DNA from: Fimbriimonadales bacterium
GTDB lineage: Bacteria > Armatimonadota > Fimbriimonadia > Fimbriimonadales > GBS-DC
Direction: 5' to 3'
DNA: 64,000 bases
NCBI GenBank assembly: GCA_025998675.1
Contig: AP024673.1
Coordinates: 124,001 to 188,000 of the forward strand
The notes under the pieces were generated by a model. It saw only the letters and a program-made list of their open reading frames with translations, searched no databases and was not told where the DNA came from. The translations under genes were made by a program, and so were the position numbers. Positions 51,601 through 59,223 of this stretch are shown here, piece after piece; the first letter of the stretch is position 1; each line of letters begins with the position of its first letter.

Positions 51601-54078
51601 ATGAGAGCCTCAGTGTTGATAGGGTTTTGGGTGTGTGTGAGCCTCGCAAGTAGTCAGCCGCTCGTGGAGGCGTGGCGTTTATTCCTGGACAGCGGCGCGG
51701 TACGCTGCACGCCCGTTCTAATGGGCGCTTTGCCCGACACCGACGGAAGTACGTATGTAATCGCCTCGCTCGACTCTCCCAACTCAAGCAGTTCAGTAGC
51801 CTATGCCGTGATGAAAATCGGCGCGTCGGGGGGTATAGAGTGGATGGCGCAGTTGCCTGAGACGCCCTATCGAATCGCGTATGACCCCGGCGGGAACCTG
51901 CAGGTGCGCACGGGGAGCGCTATCCATCATCTCACCCGATCAGGGGCGCGTCTGCGACGCGAAGCCCTGCCGACAATGCCCGGAAACTTTGCCTCTGCCA
52001 GACCTTTTGTGATAGACGCGCTTGGCAATCGGTATGTTGGGGGCAACTCCACGGTGGTACGACTTTCGCCGAATGGAACCATCGTGTGGCAGCGCTCCTT
52101 CGCCAACCTCGTGATTTTTGACCTCTACTGTGGCTCTCAGGGCGACCTGTTCGTGCTGATGGGCGAAGCCACAAGCTACCCGTCCTGCTACGCGCCGCGC
52201 CTGTTCCGACTGAATGCAGACGGCGACATCCTCTGGACCTGGCAGATCAACACGGGGTGCAGCAGTCGGTGGCAGATTCTGGGGGAGACCGCTTCGGGGC
52301 GTCTGTGCCTGTCGCCGGGGGGCGTATCCTATTTCCTCAACCCCGACGGCACACTGGCGTACCGAACCAATCTGCAGCCGCCCGGCGGCGCCTACACAGG
52401 CTTTGGCTCTGGCGACGCGGCGCTCCTCGCGGACGGGAGCGCCGCGCACATGGTACGGTATGTGAACTTCACAACCGATCAGTATGCCGACTCTGTGGGC
52501 TTCAATGCACCGACGGGCAACTTCCTGCGCCATCAGCTGGCGCTCAACGTGTACGACAGGCGCAACTCCTTCGGAATGATCTGGCCGCGCCTGGTGAGCA
52601 ATCGTGTGGACAGCTACTGGTACGCGGGCGCGAGTCGTGTGGGCACATCGCTCTCGGTTTCCGTGTACCGCTTCGATTCTTCAGGGAACATCCTCTGGCA
52701 GGATCAGCGGTCGTTGACCGATATGGCAAGCAGTCTGGGGGTTGCCATCCATCCCGACGACGCAAGCACCGTGCTCTGCGGTCAATCGCAGCAACTGCGT
52801 GTGTTGCGCTACACTCAGGCGGGAACACGGCTGGTGGACGCCAGTCTACCGACAAGCGCGAACACGCAGGATTCCGTGCGTGTTGCGCCTGACGGAGCCG
52901 GCGGCTGGTATGTATGGCTGGGTTCCAATCAGGAAGCGCGTCTTCAGCGATACGATCGGGCAGGGACGCTGTTGTGGGCGCGCGAGGCGCCGCGCTACGC
53001 CTCCCTGTTCAGCCATGCGGGAGAGGCGCGACTGCTTTACGCAGAGTCAGGGATAGTTTCACTCCAGCGGATAGATGCGGATGGCGCGCTCGTGTCCACA
53101 CGCCAGTACCCCCAGATTCAGTCGTTCTGGTCGGCTCAAGGCGACTCGACGGGCAATCTCTACATTCTGGATGGTAGTCGGGCGATTGCCCGGATTAACG
53201 CCGACGACCTGCTGACCTGGCGTATCGCCTTCACCGATAATATCCGAATAGCGGTGTTCGACGGGGGCGTCTATGTGGTGTTGGAAAGCGCCAGTGGCAA
53301 TCAGATACTGGCGCGATATGACGCATCCGGCAATCGTCTGTGGGAGCAGCCGCTGGGTTCAGCGTGGGTACAGAGGATCGCAGCAGACCCCAGTGGGGAT
53401 GTGTACCTCCTGCAGCGCTTGAGCAGTTCCCGTTCGCGCATCACAGCGTATACGTCTTCCGGGATATTGCGCTGGCAGATGGAGATTCCTGACGCGCTTC
53501 TGGAGCTTGCAGCGGGGCGTGCGGGGCTGCTCTACGCCATCGGCAACCGCGCCAGCCTCCACTTTCTGCAAGCGTATGGTGCGCAGGGGCAACTCCTCTG
53601 GGAGCAACCACTGCCCATGCTGGAGACGGGAGATGCGTCGCAGCCGCAGATACGGGTCGATTCGCTGAATCGCGCCTATATACAGGCAATCGGCTCCACT
53701 ACGCCGGGCGCATTGAATCAGCTGCATCTGGTGAGTTTCTCTGCGACCGGACAACCGCTGGGTCAGGCGATTCTAGAACACCCCCAGACGGTGGAGCAGT
53801 TTGGCAGGCATGCATGCGTGCTGGACACCCAATCGCGGGCGCTTGCTGCGTATGGGCAGTTCACGAACCAATCCGACGGCGGTTGGGACGCTTTCGTGGG
53901 AGTCTTTCGCATCCTCACGCCTGATGTGAACGGCGATGGTTGCGTGGACGACGCTGATCTGTTGACGGCGCTGTTCACCTTCGGCAGTCAAGGCGGCGCG
54001 GCGGATGTGAATGGCGACGGCGCGGTCGATGATACCGACCTATTGATAGTGCTGTTTGGGTTCGGCGAAGGGTGCTGA
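51601..54078 (+). CDS. Large secreted beta-propeller-like protein with dockerin-like tail
   Basis: 825 residues from ATG 51601 (GGAGG site upstream), with a signal peptide ending SLASS-QP. The body is a long series of beta repeats with WxxxL/ILWTWQI-like words (GDILWTWQIN, GNILWQDQRS, GTLLWAREAP, GILRWQMEIP), reminiscent of PQQ or SBBP propellers. The C-terminus has two dockerin-like loops (DVNGDGCVDDADLLTALFTFG and a second) and ends in Cys. Probably extracellular; ligand unknown. Confidence 0.85.
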   Translation: MRASVLIGFWVCVSLASSQPLVEAWRLFLDSGAVRCTPVLMGALPDTDGSTYVIASLDSPNSSSSVAYAVMKIGASGGIEWMAQLPETPYRIAYDPGGNLQVRTGSAIHHLTRSGARLRREALPTMPGNFASARPFVIDALGNRYVGGNSTVVRLSPNGTIVWQRSFANLVIFDLYCGSQGDLFVLMGEATSYPSCYAPRLFRLNADGDILWTWQINTGCSSRWQILGETASGRLCLSPGGVSYFLNPDGTLAYRTNLQPPGGAYTGFGSGDAALLADGSAAHMVRYVNFTTDQYADSVGFNAPTGNFLRHQLALNVYDRRNSFGMIWPRLVSNRVDSYWYAGASRVGTSLSVSVYRFDSSGNILWQDQRSLTDMASSLGVAIHPDDASTVLCGQSQQLRVLRYTQAGTRLVDASLPTSANTQDSVRVAPDGAGGWYVWLGSNQEARLQRYDRAGTLLWAREAPRYASLFSHAGEARLLYAESGIVSLQRIDADGALVSTRQYPQIQSFWSAQGDSTGNLYILDGSRAIARINADDLLTWRIAFTDNIRIAVFDGGVYVVLESASGNQILARYDASGNRLWEQPLGSAWVQRIAADPSGDVYLLQRLSSSRSRITAYTSSGILRWQMEIPDALLELAAGRAGLLYAIGNRASLHFLQAYGAQGQLLWEQPLPMLETGDASQPQIRVDSLNRAYIQAIGSTTPGALNQLHLVSFSATGQPLGQAILEHPQTVEQFGRHACVLDTQSRALAAYGQFTNQSDGGWDAFVGVFRILTPDVNGDGCVDDADLLTALFTFGSQGGAADVNGDGAVDDTDLLIVLFGFGEGC

Positions 54079-54108
54079 AGCCCGCTCCGCCCCTGCCACG
54101 AACGCGCG

Positions 54109-54720
54109 TCAATAGTAGCGCTCAGGGGTGAAGGCGTCGGGGGGCGTCTCGGCGCGGATGCGGCGCACCGAGCCGCCCAGCGTGAGAATCAGCACCCAGC
54201 CGCGCGCGCCCGTGATGCGGTCGGTCTGCCATGTGGGGTTGAACTGCCGCGCCCAGTGCCAGTGGCACTCCGACAGGGGCGTCAGCTCGCCCCACTTGCC
54301 CTCGCCGTAGGGCGGACCCGCCTCCCACCAGCCCAGCAAACGCGCCACCGCCCAGTTCGGCACATAGGTATAGCTCACGCCGCTGGGCAGATAATAGTCG
54401 CCCTCCAGTCGCAGGGAGTCGCCGAGCGTGTCGCGCGCCTGATGCTTGCCCTCCAGCGGGTCCACAGGGCATACGAATACGCGCGGATCGCCAGTGTAGA
54501 GGCGAACTGCCGACAGGTACGGGGGCAGCTCCCGATAGTCGTCGCGGTACATCCGCGCCGCCAGCCCCACCTGGCGCAGGTTCGAGATACAGACCGTGCG
54601 CTGTGCACCCCGCCGCGCACTCAGCAACACGGGCATCAGAATCGCCGCCAGCAGCGCGAGAATCCCGACCACGACCAACAACTCCATCAGCGAAAAGCCG
54701 CCGCGCATCAATCGGCGCAT
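54109..54720 (-). CDS. Type II/IV pilin-like protein (prepilin cleavage motif)
   Basis: 203 residues. Short leader MRRLMRGG followed by FSLMELLVVVGILALLA: a type III prepilin peptidase site after GG and a long hydrophobic helix. The rest (CISNLRQVGLAARMYRDDY) resembles the DUF1559/H-X9-DG pseudopilins common in Armatimonadota and Planctomycetes. Probably assembled into a surface fibre or secretion pseudopilus. Confidence 0.88.
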   Translation of the reverse strand: MRRLMRGGFSLMELLVVVGILALLAAILMPVLLSARRGAQRTVCISNLRQVGLAARMYRDDYRELPPYLSAVRLYTGDPRVFVCPVDPLEGKHQARDTLGDSLRLEGDYYLPSGVSYTYVPNWAVARLLGWWEAGPPYGEGKWGELTPLSECHWHWARQFNPTWQTDRITGARGWVLILTLGGSVRRIRAETPPDAFTPERYY

Positions 54721-54821
54721 ACATTGGGTTAGACGACGGGGGAATTGCGAGGTTTCCTGGAGCGTGTCCGTTTTTGCGAGGAAATCGAGTCTTATAGGAT
54801 GGAGAGTACCTTCCTTCCTAT

Positions 54822-54857
54822 AAAAATCCCCCTGCTGATTAGGCAGGGGGATTTTTT
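54822..54857. terminator. Bidirectional Rho-independent terminator
   Basis: AAAAATCCCCCTGC and its complement, 14 bp with a 7-nt loop, flanked by A-run and T-run, so it works on both strands. It ends the outer-membrane protein transcript (minus strand). Confidence 0.93.
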
Positions 54858-54878
54858 CACAGGGTGACCGAACGGGGC

Positions 54879-55385
54879 TTAGAACTTGAACTGCAGTCCT
54901 ACCGTGAAGCCATTCACATCGTCGCGCTGGATGCCCGCGTAGCCGACGGTGAGGGCAAGCGGCGTCGTACCCGCGTTGATGTTGTAGCCCAGTTCGATGG
55001 CGTAGGAGAAGGCGGCGTCGCCATTCTTGGGGAAGCCCACCCCTGCGCCAAGGCGGTAGAAGAACTGCTCGTTCAGGTAGCCTGTGAAGGTCAGGTGAAC
55101 GGGGATGTAGTAGCTATCGCCCGCGCCCTTGTAGCCGACGGATGCGCCCAGATCGTAGTAGTAGCCCGCCTCGGTCGGCTCGCTGGTCTGGAAAGTGTAG
55201 CCCAGATTCACGCTGAACCAGATATCTTCCGAGGCGTTGCGCACATCCTCATCGCTGGGGTAGAAGATACCCACATCGATGGTGAACCCCTGCAGAGCCG
55301 AATCTTGCGCAGAGGCAGGCGCGATCCAAGCGAGCGACCCTGTCAGCGCCGCCGTCGCAATCCACAGCAGTCCCTTGTGCATCAT
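54879..55385 (-). CDS. Small outer-membrane beta-barrel protein
   Basis: 168 residues. Signal peptide ending APASA-QD, then alternating hydrophobic strands (FTIDVGIFYPS, WFSVNLGYTF, YYDLGASVGYKG, FYRLGAGVGFP, FTVGLQFKF) ending in Phe, the mark of an outer-membrane barrel of about eight strands. AAGGAGGGT precedes ATG 55385 (a second ATG follows at once). It has its own promoter with a 5'-terminal hairpin and its own terminator, suggesting high expression. Confidence 0.88.
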   Translation of the reverse strand: MMHKGLLWIATAALTGSLAWIAPASAQDSALQGFTIDVGIFYPSDEDVRNASEDIWFSVNLGYTFQTSEPTEAGYYYDLGASVGYKGAGDSYYIPVHLTFTGYLNEQFFYRLGAGVGFPKNGDAAFSYAIELGYNINAGTTPLALTVGYAGIQRDDVNGFTVGLQFKF

Positions 55386-55411
55386 ACAGAACCCTCCTTG
55401 TATGTGATGTC

Positions 55412-55445
55412 TGCCCACAGAATTACCTGTGGGCAACGAATTATA
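55412..55445 (-). promoter_or_regulatory. Promoter and 5'-terminal hairpin of the outer-membrane protein gene
   Basis: On the minus strand TATAAT (55445-55440) is followed after 4 nt by a perfect 9-bp hairpin, TGCCCACAG / CTGTGGGCA with a 6-nt loop (55435-55412). The transcript would begin at or within the first stem bases. Such 5' stem-loops protect mRNA from decay (as in ompA); an operator is the alternative. Confidence 0.65.
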
Positions 55446-55476
55446 CCTCATGCTACACAGTTTCGTTCGCAAAAGC

Positions 55477-56373
55477 CTACCAGCAGAGAGGCGTCGTGGT
55501 GGAGCCGCAGGTGCGCTCGCACACATTCACCACAGGCGTCTCCGGAATGCCGAAGAAGTCGCCAAAGCACTGCGCATGCGGGTTGACTGTGTTGAACTCG
55601 CCTTCGTTTTTGGGCGTACGGTTGTTCCAGCCCGGTGGGTAGTTGAAGAAGTAGTAGGTGGTCGTGTTGCGCTGGGGGCAGACTCCTGAGGCGGTTTGTC
55701 GCCATGCGGGCGGAATATCGCCGCCGCGCGGGATGCCCAGATGGTGCGACCACTTCACATGCCCGTCCAGATAAGCGATGTTGTTCCCCAGATGGTGGCG
55801 GGGCCAGACATCGATCTTGAACCAGTATTCGAACCAGTAGGTTCCCGCGTTGTAGTACCAGTAGCCGTCCACCAGCGCGATGGTGTCCGCGGGGCGCGGC
55901 ACGAACGCCTCACTGATTACCTTGCCCTCGTTGCGGTAGCCAATCGTCGAGATGCGGCAGGTGTTCAGGCTGAACACGCCGTAGTTGGGCACGACTGCAA
56001 AATAGCGAAAAGTGCCCACGCTCCGATTCGAGCTATTTCGATGGCGCAGGCGCGCGGGCCAGTCCATCCCGCCGTTCTCATTGGGATACGAGGGACAGGT
56101 CAGTATCTCCGCGCTCTTGCGATAGGGATGGAGCAGGTCAAACAGGTGAATAATCAGTGTGCCCTCGCCGCTGATGCCGCGCGGGTAGAGCGTATCGTAA
56201 TCGTTCGTGTACATCAGCACCGACTGAATGTTCTGGCGCATGTTGGACAAACACTGCGTCTGACGCGCCTTCTCTCTCGCCTGTGCAAACACAGGGAACA
56301 GAATCGCCGCCAGGATCGCGATAATCGCGATGACGACCAGTAACTCGATCAGGGTAAACCCTCGATAGCGCAT
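55477..56373 (-). CDS. DUF1559-type pseudopilin
   Basis: 298 residues from ATG 56373 (GGAGGT upstream). The N-terminus MRYRG then [18 protein letters not shown], followed by [19 protein letters not shown], is the typical Armatimonadota pseudopilin start. The C-terminal part has [11 protein letters not shown], the H-X9-DG-like motif. Several Cys near the C-terminus. A TATAAT at 56402-56397 drives it. Likely exported by a type II/IV pilus machine not in this window. Confidence 0.93.
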   Translation of the reverse strand: MRYRGFTLIELLVVIAIIAILAAILFPVFAQAREKARQTQCLSNMRQNIQSVLMYTNDYDTLYPRGISGEGTLIIHLFDLLHPYRKSAEILTCPSYPNENGGMDWPARLRHRNSSNRSVGTFRYFAVVPNYGVFSLNTCRISTIGYRNEGKVISEAFVPRPADTIALVDGYWYYNAGTYWFEYWFKIDVWPRHHLGNNIAYLDGHVKWSHHLGIPRGGDIPPAWRQTASGVCPQRNTTTYYFFNYPPGWNNRTPKNEGEFNTVNPHAQCFGDFFGIPETPVVNVCERTCGSTTTPLCW

Positions 56374-56480
56374 TTTAAGAAGTACCTCCACACGGTATTA
56401 TACACCATCTGGCAGGTTTTGCAAGGGGGTGAATCGTTTTGCGTCGCGACTGCCTCTAACGCTTCGGAGGTATCCGTACG

Positions 56481-57044
56481 ATGATAATGGAGCGCACAGA
56501 GGTTTCTACGCAGGCGGCGTGCGCGACGGAGACGCCGTCGCGCGGCGCATTGCCGCCCTGGCTTATCTGGGGCGGGATGATTGGGTTGGTGCAGGTGTTT
56601 GCTATCGCGACGGTGCAACCGCTCGGCGTCTCAACCGCCTACCCCCAGCTGGTGGGCTATCTGGTGGATCAGGTTGTGCCGGGCTTTGCCGAATCGCAAC
56701 CATATCTGCAGAAAATCGGCGCGAAGATTGGCTGGGAGGTTATGCTGGTGTTTGGGATGGCGCTGGGCGCGCTGCTCTCGCGCCTGCTGCCGGGCGGCGC
56801 GCGCACGGCAGCGTGTGAACTGCCCGCTCTGTTCCGGGCGTCGTGGGCGCGTGGGCTGGCGGCGTTCGTGGGCGGTTTTCTAATTTTGTTCGGCGCGCGT
56901 CTGGCAGGTGGCTGCACTTCGGGACATATGCTGAGCGGAATTGCTCAGCTGGCGCTGAGCGGGTTCCTGTTCGGCGCGGCGGCGTTCGCGACAGGTGTGC
57001 TGACGGCTTCGCTGCTGCTCAAGCGCGCGAATGGAGGTCGATAA
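56481..57044 (+). CDS. YeeE/YedE family transporter, first half
   Basis: 187 residues, about four or five membrane helices. The GARLAGGCTSGHMLSG block holds the conserved Cys of YeeE/YedE (sulphur transport, thiosulfate uptake in the studied family). GGAGG precedes ATG 56481; ATG 56487 is an alternative. The second half follows in a separate gene 2 bp later, so this is a split transporter. Confidence 0.9.
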   Translation: MIMERTEVSTQAACATETPSRGALPPWLIWGGMIGLVQVFAIATVQPLGVSTAYPQLVGYLVDQVVPGFAESQPYLQKIGAKIGWEVMLVFGMALGALLSRLLPGGARTAACELPALFRASWARGLAAFVGGFLILFGARLAGGCTSGHMLSGIAQLALSGFLFGAAAFATGVLTASLLLKRANGGR

Positions 57045-57046
57045 CG

Positions 57047-57604
57047 ATGGAAAACACGCAACTGCTGGGTCTGATTACGGGTGTGCTGTTCGGATTCGCG
57101 CTGCATCGCGCGGGGTTCAGCCGCTGTGGGCTGGTGATGCGCGGGCTGGCGTTCCGCGACTTCACGATGTTGAAGGTGATGCTCACGGCGATTGCCGTCG
57201 GGATGGTGGGCGCGGCGACGCTGGCGACCTTTGCGCCTGAAGCAGCGCATCTGAAAGTGAAATCGCTCTATGTGTGGGGCGTGCTGGTGGGCGGGCTTAT
57301 CTTTGGCGTCGGGATGGCGATTGCGGGCTACTGTCCGGGCACGGCGCTGGTCGGGCTGGGCGGCGGCGTGCGGGACGGGCTGCTCGCCGTGCTGGGCGCG
57401 CTGCTCGGCGCGTTCGCTTTCATCCTCGCGTATCCCGCGCTGGAACCCATCCTCATCCAGCCGCTGGATCTGGGCAAGTTGACGCTGCATGAGACGCTGA
57501 AGCTGCCCTATCTGCCGACTGCGCTGGCGATGGCGGTGATGCTCGGCGGGATTGTGTTCTGGCTGAATCGGCTGGAAACGAAGGCGCGCGCGGAGAGACG
57601 CTGA
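57047..57604 (+). CDS. YeeE/YedE family transporter, second half (DUF6691-like)
   Basis: 185 residues, membrane protein. GFALHRAGFSRCGLVMRGL and AIAGYCPGTALVGLGGGVRDG carry the conserved Cys residues. Together with the upstream gene it should make one transport unit for a sulphur compound. Start ATG 57047 follows GGAGG 57034-57038. A rhodanese or persulphide gene often sits nearby in other genomes but not here. Confidence 0.9.
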   Translation: MENTQLLGLITGVLFGFALHRAGFSRCGLVMRGLAFRDFTMLKVMLTAIAVGMVGAATLATFAPEAAHLKVKSLYVWGVLVGGLIFGVGMAIAGYCPGTALVGLGGGVRDGLLAVLGALLGAFAFILAYPALEPILIQPLDLGKLTLHETLKLPYLPTALAMAVMLGGIVFWLNRLETKARAERR

Positions 57605-57651
57605 ACATCAGAGCAATCGCGAGGGAGGGACAGTTAAATTGCCGCCCTCCC

Positions 57652-57828
57652 TCAGACCCGCACATCAAGGTTCTGACCCACCCCATCCAGTTGCTTGAGC
57701 AGGACCGCCGCCTGCTGCTTCTGCACATCCATCACCTTGCGCGCGAGGCTCACCTGCGCCTGGTTGGCGACCTGCTGCTGCGCGTGCGCAGGACTGAGCG
57801 CGACCGGGTTCAGGTTCGTGATTTGCAT
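57652..57828 (-). CDS. YjfB-like small protein
   Basis: 58 residues, ATG 57828 to TGA 57652. The pattern NPVALSPAHAQQQVANQAQVS then KVMDVQKQQAAVLLKQLD resembles the YjfB family of short putative motility proteins. It is helical and Gln-rich. A 9-bp inverted repeat (57621-57629 / 57645-57653) overlaps its end and may serve as a bidirectional terminator, though without a U-tract. Confidence 0.6.
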   Translation of the reverse strand: MQITNLNPVALSPAHAQQQVANQAQVSLARKVMDVQKQQAAVLLKQLDGVGQNLDVRV

Positions 57829-57925
57829 AGGAGCGATTGTCGGACATGGAGGACGATTGCTTCACCCAAACCTTAGCAGGTTAGCCCCTTTCCACGCACA
57901 TACCCTCGGAGGAGGTTATAGACCT

Positions 57926-57964
57926 ATGTTTCCAGGCGATTCGGCGAAGAAAATCGGAAACTAA
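57926..57964 (+). CDS. Possible 12-residue peptide upstream of the sigma factor
   Basis: ATG TTT ... TAA codes MFPGDSAKKIGN. It has a very strong GGAGGAGG site at 57908-57915, 10 nt before the ATG. It ends 63 nt before the sigma factor start. Could be a leader peptide; could also be chance. Confidence 0.3.
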   Translation: MFPGDSAKKIGN

Positions 57965-58027
57965 ACGCCACAATCAGCAGGAAAATTCGTAGGGCGGGAG
58001 AATCTTGCTTACACAAGGAGATTCGTG

Positions 58028-58576
58028 ATGTCCGACCGAAGCAAGTGGGTGAATTGGCTAGTAAGCCGATTTGAGATAGATCCAGATGCGGCAGAGGATC
58101 TTGTGCAAGAGAGCCTCGTCCATTTCACAGAGATCTACAGGCGAGATTATCCCAACGCTTCCGAAACCGATATAGAGGCACACCTTGAAAACCTGTCGGA
58201 TGCGCTTGTCTGTCACTCGCTTTGCTGGCGATTCCAGAATCAGTGTCGCAAGCGGAAACGGGAGGCTCATGCGTATGAACGCTGGATGACATGCTGTGTG
58301 TCGGAAGAAGACCCAGAGCAAATCGCCTTGGAACATCTGGAGTTCGAGGCATTACTGGCACAGATTCCCGACAACGCACGGGAAGTGGTGCAGTTATGGC
58401 TGGAGGGATACTCCTGGCAAGAGATTGCCGAACGCCTGAGTATTAATGTAGGCGCAGCAAAAATGCGTTTCCAGCGAGGGATTGAGCGAGTGTGCGAACA
58501 CCTAAGGTCGCAATGTGACGATCCAGTGGTCTGCGGTGTTAATTTAAGCGGAGAGTGCAGCGGTGCTTCACAATAG
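58028..58576 (+). CDS. Sigma-70-like RNA polymerase sigma factor
   Basis: 182 residues. Region 2-like helices (residues 15-90) with DAAEDLVQESLVHF, then region 4: LEFEALLAQIPDNAREVVQLWLEGYSWQEIAERLSINVGAAKMRFQRG, a clear helix-turn-helix. It belongs to the ECF-like or short sigma-70 group. AAGGAG precedes the ATG. No anti-sigma gene is adjacent. The last 22 bp overlap a truncated hepT frame, and the Cys-rich tail (CDDPVVCGVNLSGECSG) may be a product of that junction. Confidence 0.85.
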   Translation: MSDRSKWVNWLVSRFEIDPDAAEDLVQESLVHFTEIYRRDYPNASETDIEAHLENLSDALVCHSLCWRFQNQCRKRKREAHAYERWMTCCVSEEDPEQIALEHLEFEALLAQIPDNAREVVQLWLEGYSWQEIAERLSINVGAAKMRFQRGIERVCEHLRSQCDDPVVCGVNLSGECSGASQ

Positions 58577-58785
58577 AGATTATTGGCGAAGCCGCTTCAC
58601 GCATATCAGATGCCTTTCGGGAAGCGCACCCCGAACTGCCTTGGCGCGAAATCATCGGCATGCGACATCGACTGGTTCATGGATACTTCGAAATCGACAT
58701 CGACCTGGTATGGAAAACGGCACAAGAAGATTTGCCAAAACTAATTGAACTGATAGAAAAGTTAGTACCTCCTGAGGTGGAATAA
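58555..58785 (+). pseudogene. Truncated HepT-like (DUF86) HEPN toxin
   Basis: 76 residues visible. EIIGEAASRISDAF and RHRLVHGYFEIDIDLVW match the second half of HepT toxins (RX4HXY RNase motif present), but the first 40-45 residues are missing. It begins inside the sigma gene end, so a deletion likely joined the two. No MntA antitoxin gene is adjacent. Probably a remnant, though the HEPN motif itself is intact. Confidence 0.7.
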
Positions 58786-58792
58786 GGTCTTA

Positions 58793-59130
58793 CCCCCTCT
58801 CTGCGTGCGGAGAGGGGGCTGGGGGGTGAGGTTGAGATGCTTCGCGTTCGCTCAGCATGACGAATTGGGGGGCTGGGGGGTGAGGTTCAAACTCCCCCTC
58901 TCTGCGTGCGGAGAGGGGGCTGGGGGGTGAGGTTGAGATGCTTCGCCTTCGCTCAGCATGACGAATTGGGGGGCTGGGGGGTGAGGTTCAACCCCCCTCT
59001 CTGCGTGGGAAGAGGGGGCTGGGGGGTGAGGTTCAAACTCCCCCTCTCTGCGTGCGGAGAGGGGGCAAGGGGGGTGAGGTTCAACCCCCCTCTCTGCGTG
59101 GGAAGAGGGGGCTGGGGGGTGAGGTTCAAA
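58793..59130. repeat. Composite array of hairpin repeats
   Basis: Five copies of CCCCCTCTCTGCGTG..GAGAGGGGG followed by GGGGGGTGAGGTT, plus two copies of a word containing CTTCGCSTTCGCTCAGCATGA. The order alternates and looks like expansion by slippage. No gene. Confidence 0.9.
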
Positions 59131-59223
59131 CACCCCCAACCAGTGGCAACACTAATCAGCATACCATCAGGTACAATAGAGCCAGCTCTCACAGGTATAT
59201 TATAAAGTACAGGGAGGAGGTCT

